Of a stretch of DNA of 64,000 nucleotides, positions 27,262 to 35,285 are shown in pieces. The number at the start of each line of letters is the position of its first letter. Within the stretch, counting starts at the first letter, position 1. The stretch is from an uncultured Helicobacter sp. Lineage in GTDB: Bacteria; Campylobacterota; Campylobacteria; Campylobacterales; Helicobacteraceae. The notes below the pieces were generated by a model, which saw nothing but the letters and a program-made list of their open reading frames with translations, did not search any database and was not told the origin of the DNA. Where the stretch lies: assembly GCA_949287835.1 (NCBI GenBank), contig CASEHV010000011.1:101181-165180 (forward strand), given 5' to 3'. The translations under genes and the position numbers were made by a program.

Positions 27262-28659
27262 TTACAAAATACTAGCGGCACTACTGCCTGCCACTCTGCC
27301 AAATACCGTACCAATACTCATGCCAAAGCCAGCGACATAGCCTTGCGTTAGAATATTACCTGCCATAATCTCCCCTGCGGCAAAGATATTGCTATATAGA
27401 TTCCCGCTTTTTTGGTAGATTCTAGCTTCCTTATCCACATGCACACCCATGTAAGTAAATGTAATGCCAGGTCGCAGTGGATAGCAGTAAAATGGGGGGC
27501 TATCAAGACGCAATGCCCAATGAGTTTTATTAATCTCTAAGCCCTCTGTTTTGCAGTCATCTTGAATGGTGTGATTAAAGATTCCCTCTTTTACGCTAGA
27601 GTTAAACTGCTCCACGGTATGACATAGAGTATTTTTATCCACCTCTATCATATCTGCTAACTCCTCTATGCTATTAGCTACAATGGGCGAAAATAATGAT
27701 GGCATGTAGGATTCCTGCACTTTAGAATCTGTAATGGAATATGCGATTTGATTCTCCTCATTTGCCACGAGTCGCCCCCATATTGCATATCTCTTAGGCC
27801 AGAAATCCTCCCCCTCATCATAGAATCTCTCTCCCTTGCAATTTACAACAATGCCTAGTGATACACAATCCACCCTAGAGGCAATGCCACCATCATATTT
27901 TGGTGTCCTAGCATCGATTGCTACCATGTGTCCTTGCGTTGGGTCGCCTATGATGTCTGCGTTGTTATCCATAAGAGCCTTTAGCATGGCTCCATTATTA
28001 TATCTAGTGCCTCGCACGATAAAATTATCCGCTCTCTCCCCCCATGCCTCTCTTAGCCATGCTAGATTTGATTCAAAGCCACCAGAGGCAATCACTAGCG
28101 ACTTTACCTTGAATCTAATATCTTTATTTTCTATTCTGTCATGCACGATTACTGCATTGCATATATCATTATCTATCTCTAATGATAATGCCTCATGCTC
28201 GTAAAAAATGGCAATATCTAGCATTTGTGCGTATCTAAAGTAGGCATTAATAAGTGATTTCCCACCGCCTAGAAAAAAGGCATTAGTGCGTCCTAAGTGC
28301 AGAGTGCCCCTCATGGAAGGCTGGAATCTAACACCGTGCTTTTTAGCAAATTCCACTGCACTAGGCGTATTTGATATGACAAACCTAGCGTATTCTTCAT
28401 TAGTATTTCCTTTTGTAACCTTTAAAATATCCTCGAAAAATTCATCTTCACTATATGAATCATTTAAAACCTCTGTGGGGGCATTATGCATTGCACGAAG
28501 ATTCCTTGTGTGCTGAGAGTTCCCTCCACGCCAAAGCTTTGGTGCACTCTCTAGCAGTGCTATGTTTAATTTAGCATTTTTCTCCTTAGCACTAATAGCC
28601 GCACACAAGGCAGCATTTCCGCCGCCGACTATTACTATGTCAAAATCTCTCTCTTGCAT
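27262..28659 (-). CDS. tcuA: FAD-dependent tricarballylate dehydrogenase-like protein
   Basis: Fumarate-reductase/succinate-dehydrogenase flavoprotein superfamily; in Salmonella TcuA oxidises tricarballylate to cis-aconitate. The protein is 465 aa. The N-terminal FAD site reads DIVIVGGGNAALCAAISAKE, then GGNSQHTRN. A C-terminal FAD motif (IFAAGEIMAGNILTQGYVAG) is present. The pairing with TcuB and an MFS transporter supports this call over a generic fumarate reductase. Substrate identity is inferred from family and context. Confidence 0.9.
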   Translation of the reverse strand: MQERDFDIVIVGGGNAALCAAISAKEKNAKLNIALLESAPKLWRGGNSQHTRNLRAMHNAPTEVLNDSYSEDEFFEDILKVTKGNTNEEYARFVISNTPSAVEFAKKHGVRFQPSMRGTLHLGRTNAFFLGGGKSLINAYFRYAQMLDIAIFYEHEALSLEIDNDICNAVIVHDRIENKDIRFKVKSLVIASGGFESNLAWLREAWGERADNFIVRGTRYNNGAMLKALMDNNADIIGDPTQGHMVAIDARTPKYDGGIASRVDCVSLGIVVNCKGERFYDEGEDFWPKRYAIWGRLVANEENQIAYSITDSKVQESYMPSLFSPIVANSIEELADMIEVDKNTLCHTVEQFNSSVKEGIFNHTIQDDCKTEGLEINKTHWALRLDSPPFYCYPLRPGITFTYMGVHVDKEARIYQKSGNLYSNIFAAGEIMAGNILTQGYVAGFGMSIGTVFGRVAGSSAASIL

Positions 28660-28670
28660 ATTTCTCTCTC

Positions 28671-29939
28671 TTAATGTTTGTTTCTAAAAAGCACTATTGT
28701 CGCTATGAGGGAGCAGAGTGCCGCAAAGGTTAGCCAAAATGATGGCGTGGCGGGATTTTCTGTAATCTTTGTGAGATATGTAGCTACAGTTGGCGTAAAA
28801 CCTCCAAAGATTGCCACAGCCACAGAGTAGGTAAATGAGAATCCAAGTGCCTTTACATGCTTTGGCATGACCTCAGATAACGCACATATCATAGCACCAT
28901 TATATGCGCCAAAGATAAAGCTAAACCATAATTCTACGATGATTAGATTCCCAAAGCTAATATTAGAGGCTAGGAAAGATAGGGCAGGGTATGAGGTACA
29001 AATTCCTAGCACACTCATTACTAATAAAATAGGTTTTCTGCCAATTCTATCGCCGATATAGCCAGAGAATGGTAGCCAAAAAAGATTTGATAGCCCCACT
29101 ATCGCTGTTACAATAAAGCTATCTAGCTTTGAGAAATGAAGCACCTTATTTGTAAAAGTGGGCGTATATGAAGTGATGAAATAAAATGTAACAGTTGTCA
29201 TCATCACAAGCATGATTCCAAAAATAATCACAGATACATTAGAGCGGATATTCTCCCATACCGCTATAAAGGTCTTTGGGGCATGTGCCTTATTTTTCTC
29301 AAATTCTTGTGTTTCCTCAAGACTATTTCTTATATAAAGCAAGAAAGGCACAGCAAGGCAACCTATGAAAAATGGAATCCGCCACCCCCAGCTATCCATA
29401 ATACTATCTTTTACAAAATAATGCAGTGCTATGCCTATTAATCCTGCCACTAGAGTGGCTATCTGCTGACTGCCAGACTGCCATGAGACATAGAATCCTC
29501 TCAAATGCTTTGGCGCTATTTCGGCTAGATAGATACTTGCCCCGCCGATTTCTGCTCCTGCGCTAAAGCCCTGCATAAGTCTGCCTATGATGATGATTAT
29601 GGGTGCTAAGATTCCAATGCTTTCATAGCTAGGACAGCATGCAATAGTAAGAGTGCCTAATGCCATGAGTGCTAACGTAAGTAATAGTCCTTTCTTGCGT
29701 CCATGCCTGTCTATGTATGCGCCAAGTATGATTGCCCCAAGTGGTCGCATTAGAAAGCCTACGCCAAAAACCATAAAACTCTGCATGATAGAGATAAATT
29801 CATTATCAGAGGGAAAGAATATTTTTGCAATAAATGGCGCATAGAATCCATATATGGCAAAGTCATACATTTCCAGAAAATTACCACTTGCAACGCGAAA
29901 TATTGCCTTTGCATCTCTTTTAAAGCGACTTTTATCCAT
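28671..29939 (-). CDS. tcuC: MFS citrate/tricarballylate:proton symporter
   Basis: Inner-membrane transporter of the metabolite:H+ symporter (CitA/TcuC/ProP-like) family, 422 aa, 12 hydrophobic segments. Family motifs: SGNFLEMYDFAIYGFYAPFI at TM1, FLMRPLGAIILGAYIDRHGR in the TM2-3 loop, and GRLMQGFSAGAEIGGASIYL. First gene of the operon; tcuA follows after 11 bases. AAAAGGAAAGAT precedes the ATG. The upstream gap is packed with repeat modules, and no tcuR regulator is visible. Confidence 0.9.
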   Translation of the reverse strand: MDKSRFKRDAKAIFRVASGNFLEMYDFAIYGFYAPFIAKIFFPSDNEFISIMQSFMVFGVGFLMRPLGAIILGAYIDRHGRKKGLLLTLALMALGTLTIACCPSYESIGILAPIIIIIGRLMQGFSAGAEIGGASIYLAEIAPKHLRGFYVSWQSGSQQIATLVAGLIGIALHYFVKDSIMDSWGWRIPFFIGCLAVPFLLYIRNSLEETQEFEKNKAHAPKTFIAVWENIRSNVSVIIFGIMLVMMTTVTFYFITSYTPTFTNKVLHFSKLDSFIVTAIVGLSNLFWLPFSGYIGDRIGRKPILLVMSVLGICTSYPALSFLASNISFGNLIIVELWFSFIFGAYNGAMICALSEVMPKHVKALGFSFTYSVAVAIFGGFTPTVATYLTKITENPATPSFWLTFAALCSLIATIVLFRNKH

Positions 29940-30089
29940 ATCTTTCCTTTTTAAGTTTGTTTTAAAGAATAGTTATGTGGATTTTTGATTAATGTGTTGT
30001 TTTATGGTTGTCGTGGAAAGTAGATTCTTCGCTTAGAATGACAAAAACGTCATTTTGAAGGAAGTGTAGTGATTGAAGAATCTTTATAC

Positions 30090-30163
30090 GTCATGTTGAA
30101 CGTAGCGAAACATTTTTTAGAATCTAGATTCCATGCAGATGTTTCGCTACCGCTCAACATGAC
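30090..30163. repeat. Inverted pair of module B (REPIN-like)
   Basis: GTCATGTTGA at the left end pairs with TCAACATGAC at the right end, and GCGAAACAT with ATGTTTCGC inside. The two arms face each other across an AGAATCTAGATTCC core, making a 74-base near-palindrome. Confidence 0.85.
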
Positions 30164-30226
30164 GAAGTAGTGAAACATGACTTAAATTCGTCATTCTGAG
30201 ACAAAGTCGAAGAATCTAGATTCCCA

Positions 30227-30289
30227 GTCATTCTGAATGAATATGAAGAATCTAGATTCCTAAAGATTCTTCGCTACGCTCAGAATGAC
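30227..30289. repeat. Inverted pair of module A (REPIN-like)
   Basis: GTCATTCTGA (30227-30236) is the inverse of TCAGAATGAC (30280-30289), and GAAGAATCT (30246-30254) the inverse of AGATTCTTC (30264-30272). The 63-base unit could fold into a hairpin. Confidence 0.87.
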
Positions 30290-30527
30290 GCGGGGAATCT
30301 AAATTCCATCTCATTCTTAACGCATGTAAAGAATTTTGATTCTGTGTTGATTCAAAAGAGATGTTTCGCTCTCGCTCAACATGACGAAGTAGTGAAACAT
30401 TACTTAAATTCGTCATTCTGAGACAAAGTCGAAGAATCTAGATTCTAAAAACAAAGAGTTTTTGGAAACCAAACAATATCTTAATATTTCTGGCATGGAA
30501 TCAACAAAAGTAGATTCTAATACCACT

Positions 30528-30569
30528 CCCCCTGCCTCCCTCCCGCAAGGTGAGGGGGGAATCTTTTTT
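30528..30569 (+). terminator. Terminator-like GC-rich hairpin
   Basis: CCCCCT (30528-30533) pairs with AGGGGG (30553-30558) and CCT with AGG inside, around CCCTCCCGCA. Six T follow at 30564-30569. There is no plus-strand gene upstream for it to terminate, so it may be another dispersed element. Confidence 0.45.
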
Positions 30570-30891
30570 GTAATCTAGGTTCTTTAGATTCATTTAGAAT
30601 GACTAGCCTGTTATTCTAAATTATCCAGCAAAGAAAATTTTTGGAATCTAAAGCAAAAAATATGCAGAAAATCAAACACTTTTAACAAAAAATCCTCAAA
30701 GAACATAAAATCTCACAAAAATACCAAAGACAAAGCAAGGGAAAAATCAAACTTGCTATTATCAAAAGTCTTTTTCTATAAAATTCCACATTTTAAAGTT
30801 ATCCTTTAAGCATTTCCATTATAGTGCTTTATTTATTCTTAAGATATTTTTGTCATAAATTTGTAATATTTTTTATAGACTTTTTACATTT

Positions 30892-31992
30892 TTACACATT
30901 GAATCTAAAGTGCATAATATCCCCATCTTGCACTATATAATCTTTACCCTCTATCCTCATGGCACCTGCCTCTTTTGCTCCCGCTTCGCCTTTGTATTTT
31001 ATAAAGTCATCATAGCTTATCGTCTCAGCTCTAATGAATCCTTTCTCAAAATCTTTATGTATCACGCCAGCAGCCTTTGGTGCGCTATCTCCTGCCCTAA
31101 TTGTCCATGCCCTCACTTCTTTTACACCAGCGGTAAAGTAGCATATTAGCCCAAGCTTTGCAAACCCCATTTTGATAATCTGCTCTAAGCCACTCTCAGA
31201 ACACCCAAGAGTTGCCAAAAACTCCGCTCTCTCGCTATCCTCCATGCCTATCATTTCCTCCTCTATTTTTGAACATATCTTTATCACTATTGCACCATTT
31301 TTACTTGCATACTCTCTTAGAGATGTTACAAAATGAGAATCACTCTCCAGCCCCCCCTCATCGACATTAGCACCATAGATAATTTCCTTATTAGTTAAGA
31401 ATCTAAGCTCTTTATTTAAAGCCTTAAACTCATCGCTATCTCTTTTAGCAAATGTCCTTAAAGGCTTATTTTCCTCTAAATGTGCCTTTAGCTCTAGGGC
31501 TAGGTTTAGCATAGCATTAGCACCCTTTTGTGCTTTGGAATCTTTTTGTAATTTATCAATCCTTTTTTGCAAGGTTGCCAAATCGGCAAATAACAACTCA
31601 AGCTCTATTATCTCTATATCCCCCAGTGGGTCAATGCGACCCTCTACATGCGTAATATTAGAATCCTCAAAGCATCGCACGATGTGCAGTATCATCTCGC
31701 ATTCTTTGATATTTGCCAAAAACTGATTCCCAAGACCCTCGCCCTTGCTAGCCCCCCGCACAAGACCTGCTATATCGATAAACTCCACTACGCAGTGCTG
31801 CACCCTCTGTGGATTTACAATCTTTGCTAACTCATCTACCCTCTCATCTGGCACTGGCACTATTGCCTTATTTGGCTCTATAGTGCAGAATGGATAGTTG
31901 GCTGCCTGTGCATTTTGTGTTTTTGTAAGTGCATTAAACGTCGTAGATTTGCCAACATTTGGCAGACCTATGATTCCTATTGATAATGACAT
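30892..31992 (-). CDS. ychF: Redox-regulated ATPase/GTPase YchF (OLA1 family)
   Basis: Obg-like P-loop NTPase that binds ribosomes and is linked to stress and redox responses. The protein is 366 aa, full length. G1 motif GLPNVGKSTTFNALT at the N-terminus, G3-like DIAGLVRGASKGEGLGNQFL, and a C-terminal TGS domain (ICYFTAGVKEVRAWTIRAG, and YIVQDGDIMHFRFNV at the end). AGGAGATTAT precedes the ATG. Confidence 0.96.
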   Translation of the reverse strand: MSLSIGIIGLPNVGKSTTFNALTKTQNAQAANYPFCTIEPNKAIVPVPDERVDELAKIVNPQRVQHCVVEFIDIAGLVRGASKGEGLGNQFLANIKECEMILHIVRCFEDSNITHVEGRIDPLGDIEIIELELLFADLATLQKRIDKLQKDSKAQKGANAMLNLALELKAHLEENKPLRTFAKRDSDEFKALNKELRFLTNKEIIYGANVDEGGLESDSHFVTSLREYASKNGAIVIKICSKIEEEMIGMEDSERAEFLATLGCSESGLEQIIKMGFAKLGLICYFTAGVKEVRAWTIRAGDSAPKAAGVIHKDFEKGFIRAETISYDDFIKYKGEAGAKEAGAMRIEGKDYIVQDGDIMHFRFNV

Positions 31993-32046
31993 ATAATCTC
32001 CTAGTCTAAATGTGTATTTTAGCGTTATGGTAGGGTAAAAGATTAT

Positions 32047-32820
32047 TTAAGAATCCCGTAATAAACATTTGTAAGCTAAAGCAAAATTCTCAATATCATC
32101 GCGGGATTCATTATATGGGCGGTTGAGATTTTTAGGGTCTAGGACATTCTGTCTTTTGGAATCAAATGCCTTTTTGTATGCCTCCTCCAACTCTTCTCTG
32201 CTAAAGCCCTCATTTAGCTTTAATAAAGACATAGCCTCCTCTCGTGTCATCTCTTTATCTGAATCTTTCTTTTTGTAATCTTTAAACTCATCATAGATTT
32301 TATTAAAATCATCATTTTCTATCTCTAAAATAGCGGCTACATCTATTATCATATCTTCTTCATCTTTTGTAAAATTTCCGTCTGCATAGGATAGTGCAAA
32401 CATAAATTCCACGATTTTCAATCTCTTTTTATACTGCCCGATAGTCTCTGCGGCAAATAAATGTGCAAGATTCTGCACGTCCTCATTTTCTGATTCTTTG
32501 TATATATCAAAATAATCTTTCTCTGGCACACCTGTGTCATGCGACATATCTGTTATCATGCCATGTATCAATCTATCCTCTAGCGGACAACTATTATTAT
32601 CCACATAGCTTAATTTTCCTAAAATACGCAAGATAATGCCATACTCACTAGCTTTTAACTTTTCTTTTGGGTCAATGGGTGGCTCTATATTTCGCTGGAC
32701 TTGTATTACTATCTCATCTTTATCATTTGGCGCGATTTTCTCGCCACTTAGGTATTCCTGAAAAGTCTTGTATAGATAAAATATGATTCCAAGTGCTATT
32801 AAAAATAGTATGATTTCCAT
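32047..32820 (-). CDS. TerB/DjlA-like membrane-anchored protein with degenerate J-like C-terminus
   Basis: One N-terminal membrane segment (IILFLIALGIIFYLYKTF). A helical acidic TerB-like domain follows (about residues 60-190), including YADGNFTKDEEDMI. The C-terminal 65 residues are laid out like a J-domain (LLKLNEGFSREELEEAYKKA, DIENFALAYKCLL) but have no HPD tripeptide where DnaJ proteins have it. The overall order TM-TerB-J is that of DjlA. Function is inferred only from architecture. AAGGAGAAAC precedes the ATG. Confidence 0.65.
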   Translation of the reverse strand: MEIILFLIALGIIFYLYKTFQEYLSGEKIAPNDKDEIVIQVQRNIEPPIDPKEKLKASEYGIILRILGKLSYVDNNSCPLEDRLIHGMITDMSHDTGVPEKDYFDIYKESENEDVQNLAHLFAAETIGQYKKRLKIVEFMFALSYADGNFTKDEEDMIIDVAAILEIENDDFNKIYDEFKDYKKKDSDKEMTREEAMSLLKLNEGFSREELEEAYKKAFDSKRQNVLDPKNLNRPYNESRDDIENFALAYKCLLRDS

Positions 32821-32839
32821 TGTTTCTCCTTAAATTGCA

Positions 32840-33148
32840 TTACATTTTTAGTTTCTTACGTAATTCCTTCTTACGCATTTCCTCTTCTTCCATTGCCTGT
32901 TTTTTAAGCATTAATCTCTCCTCTTTTTGCTTCTCCGCTAGTATGCGTCTTTTTTCTCTTGCCTCCACGATTTTATTGCGATACTCATCTCTCTCTTTTG
33001 GGTCTTGATATTTTGGCGGTTTTATGAAACATGCTAATAATACAATGACAAATATAATAAAGGCAATCGGTGCTTGCTCCTGCCCATTGAGATGATACCA
33101 TGCCCCTCCTATAAGACAAGCAAAAAATATCTTCAAAACAGCCATCAT
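32840..33148 (-). CDS. Small membrane protein with charged helical tail
   Basis: The protein is 102 aa, no family recognised. Two hydrophobic segments in the first half (LKIFFACLIGGAWYHL and APIAFIIFVIVLLACFI) are followed by a strongly basic/acidic helix of about 55 residues (EKRRILAEKQKEERLMLKKQ) that could form a coiled coil in the cytoplasm. AGGA is eight bases before the first of two ATGs. It lies 15 bases after the 282-aa gene and 19 before the TerB-like gene, so it is probably co-transcribed. Confidence 0.6.
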   Translation of the reverse strand: MMAVLKIFFACLIGGAWYHLNGQEQAPIAFIIFVIVLLACFIKPPKYQDPKERDEYRNKIVEAREKRRILAEKQKEERLMLKKQAMEEEEMRKKELRKKLKM

Positions 33149-33163
33149 GCTATGAGTCCTATG

Positions 33164-34012
33164 TTATGAAACTAGAATATTAGAACTATCTAAAAAATCT
33201 GGTTTTATCTTATGAGTGTTAAAGGCAGTCTCATTGAATCTACCAAATGCTAGTAACAGAATCTGAGATAGATTCAATGTAGAAATCGTTATATCATCTC
33301 GTTTGAAATGCTTGACACAAAGATTATGTTTGCTATCAAAGAGATTAAATACAGAATCTGAAAAAGAGCATAAGAAATCAACGCCCAAATCAATGCCACT
33401 AAACATTACCTCGCCGCTCTTTTTATAGCAGAGTATAGGGTCTATGTCTATCAAATGCGAAAAGCAATATTTCCCAAAAGGCATATCAAAATACTTTAAT
33501 CCGACTAAATCAAATATGAGAGGCAGACCATCATACTCACCATTTCTGCTACAATCAAAATGTCTATATCCATAGTAAAGGCATGCAGATAAGCCGTGTA
33601 ATTTAAACTTAATATTTTCTCTAACCCTGTCTATGTTTTTGTATAAAAGTCTTGGGAGAAATTCCAAATGATTTTTTAGATTCTCTATATCTATCTCTAT
33701 ATTTTTTTTGCTAAAGGAATCATGGATAAATTTTTTTAGATTCTGATTATTCTCAATCATATTAACACAAAAGGCAAGATTGCAATATGAATCCTCATCT
33801 AACGTTAATAGTATTTTATTGTTTTTCTGCGCTAAGGCTAGATGGTATATAGTGGAGAGTAAAAAACACTCTAGCTTTGAGATTCTAGCATGGTAGCCAA
33901 TATCTAACCCTCCCTTGCTATCTGTGCTAAATTCAATGTTAAGACATTTTAATAGATTCTTTGCCGCTACTACGAATGGGCTATGCTCACCATTGTCATA
34001 AATTACATACAT
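33164..34012 (-). CDS. Conserved-looking hypothetical protein, 282 aa
   Basis: No family recognised with confidence. Soluble, no signal peptide or membrane segment, several scattered cysteines (about ten) but no CxxC cluster, mixed alpha/beta composition. TAGGAGATAGAT precedes the ATG. It starts ten bases after the SdhB-like gene, so the two probably act together. A cytoplasmic partner of that protein is the most that can be inferred. Confidence 0.6.
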   Translation of the reverse strand: MYVIYDNGEHSPFVVAAKNLLKCLNIEFSTDSKGGLDIGYHARISKLECFLLSTIYHLALAQKNNKILLTLDEDSYCNLAFCVNMIENNQNLKKFIHDSFSKKNIEIDIENLKNHLEFLPRLLYKNIDRVRENIKFKLHGLSACLYYGYRHFDCSRNGEYDGLPLIFDLVGLKYFDMPFGKYCFSHLIDIDPILCYKKSGEVMFSGIDLGVDFLCSFSDSVFNLFDSKHNLCVKHFKRDDITISTLNLSQILLLAFGRFNETAFNTHKIKPDFLDSSNILVS

Positions 34013-34021
34013 ATCTATCTC

Positions 34022-34801
34022 CTAAGCTATATTTTTATCAAGCAGATTCTGTAAAAAACTGCTACTTGATACATTTATGTCTTTTCTTATATTATTTAGT
34101 GTTAGGTCGCTAAATAGCGAATTTTGTGAAGACATGCTTAAATCATAGACTTCCTTTGATGTTTGATTATTTTTACGCATTACTATTTCTGATTGAATGG
34201 ATTCTATTAGCATGTCAATAGCATTATTCTCTGGGAAGAGCAAACTAGCATTTCCTGTATGTAGAAATATGCCATTATCACTACAAATATAATCTATAAT
34301 CTGTCCCTCATACATAGGATACCTGCCCATTAGCCACTTTGCATACAAGATAAATCCATCTCCTAAATACTCATCATCGCCATAGCATGTAGATATAAAA
34401 TTTAGTGCTAAATATTTCTTTAGCTCCAACGAATCCTCATGACTTATAAAACGCATAGTTTTAAAAAAATCTTTATACTTATCAAATACCAAATCAAAAT
34501 CTACTAGCAAGTCCTTTTTACAATAACGCAAACTAATAGGCTCGATTATCAAAGAATTACCAAATCTCTCAATCAAACTAGCCACACTTACATTATCGAA
34601 AACTGCCATGCCATTTATTCTACAATGGATAGATTGCAGATTCACACCAAACTCATGATGTCCAAATAATCTCGCATCTACCTTGCCTAATATATCTCTA
34701 AGAGAGGAGTTTTTATTATAAGAGAGGCTACACCTAGCATATCCATTTTGAAAATCTATTCTTGAATCAAATGAAAAAATATCTACAAAAAGTCTTCCCA
34801 T
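34022..34801 (-). CDS. SdhB/FrdB-like beta-grasp protein lacking Fe-S cysteines
   Basis: The first ~115 of 259 residues follow the layout of the N-terminal [2Fe-2S] domain of succinate dehydrogenase/fumarate reductase iron-sulfur subunits. There is an opening strand (VDIFSFDSRIDF), a repeat of the fold (SLRDILGKVDARLFG), the CRINGMAVFDN step where FrdB has CAMNINGR, and the closing IIEPISLRYCKKDLLVDFDL before a DKYKDFF helix. The Fe-S ligand cysteines are absent. Beyond residue 120 I recognise nothing. First gene of a five-gene minus-strand run to ychF; AGGAAG precedes the ATG. The resemblance is by eye. Confidence 0.55.
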   Translation of the reverse strand: MGRLFVDIFSFDSRIDFQNGYARCSLSYNKNSSLRDILGKVDARLFGHHEFGVNLQSIHCRINGMAVFDNVSVASLIERFGNSLIIEPISLRYCKKDLLVDFDLVFDKYKDFFKTMRFISHEDSLELKKYLALNFISTCYGDDEYLGDGFILYAKWLMGRYPMYEGQIIDYICSDNGIFLHTGNASLLFPENNAIDMLIESIQSEIVMRKNNQTSKEVYDLSMSSQNSLFSDLTLNNIRKDINVSSSSFLQNLLDKNIA

Positions 34802-34904
34802 GATTTAACTTCCTACAAGGGTAAATATAATGTTATTTTATCTTAATTTTTTCAAATGATTCTTTTGATAGAATCCTTTTTCACAAAACTCAAAAGTTAT
34901 AAAT

Positions 34905-35276
34905 ATGAATCTAGCATTAATAGCAATTATGATATGTCTGATATGTATTTTGTTTTGTATTATTACATGCAAAAATAAGTGGCAGATAGGTCTTAAGGCA
35001 TCGTTTATAGTTGTGTTTTTTGGATTATCAGCCTTTGCGTTGATATATTCTCATAGTCAGCTTAAAAAGATGTCGTTTGAAAGGGAATTTGAGAGTGCTT
35101 TTTATGATAATGAGACGTTGTTGTGTAATAACATAGAGGTAAATAGAGATAATTTTATTTATTTTAAGGAACGCACATATTTCTTTGGTAAGGAGAATTA
35201 TAAAAACATGACAATTAGCATTTTTGACTGCAAAAAGCATATAAAAATACAAAAAAATGAAATCATTAATGATTAG
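34905..35276 (+). CDS. Small hypothetical membrane protein
   Basis: The protein is 123 aa, family unknown. Two hydrophobic segments (LALIAIMICLICILFCII and ASFIVVFFGLSAFALIY) are followed by a soluble C-terminal domain of about 70 residues with three cysteines, probably periplasmic. It is divergent from the SdhB-like gene and nine bases before an MFS gene. No clear ribosome binding site. Confidence 0.55.
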   Translation: MNLALIAIMICLICILFCIITCKNKWQIGLKASFIVVFFGLSAFALIYSHSQLKKMSFEREFESAFYDNETLLCNNIEVNRDNFIYFKERTYFFGKENYKNMTISIFDCKKHIKIQKNEIIND

Positions 35277-35285
35277 GATTCTCTA

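Larger units (their letters stand above)
29940..30891. repeat. Intergenic A/B mosaic repeat region
   Basis: A 952-base gap without a gene between tcuC and ychF. From 30001 to 30450 it is mostly repeat modules in both orientations: an inverted B pair (30090-30163), an inverted A pair (30227-30289) and an 86-base direct duplication (30138-30223 and 30360-30445). A GC-rich hairpin follows at 30528-30569. The remainder is AT-rich without recognisable features; any tcuC promoter must lie at the left end. Confidence 0.85.

Noticed and set aside
30001..30450. Insertion sequence remnant
   Set aside because: There is no transposase fragment, target duplication or long terminal inverted repeat; the content is many short modules instead.
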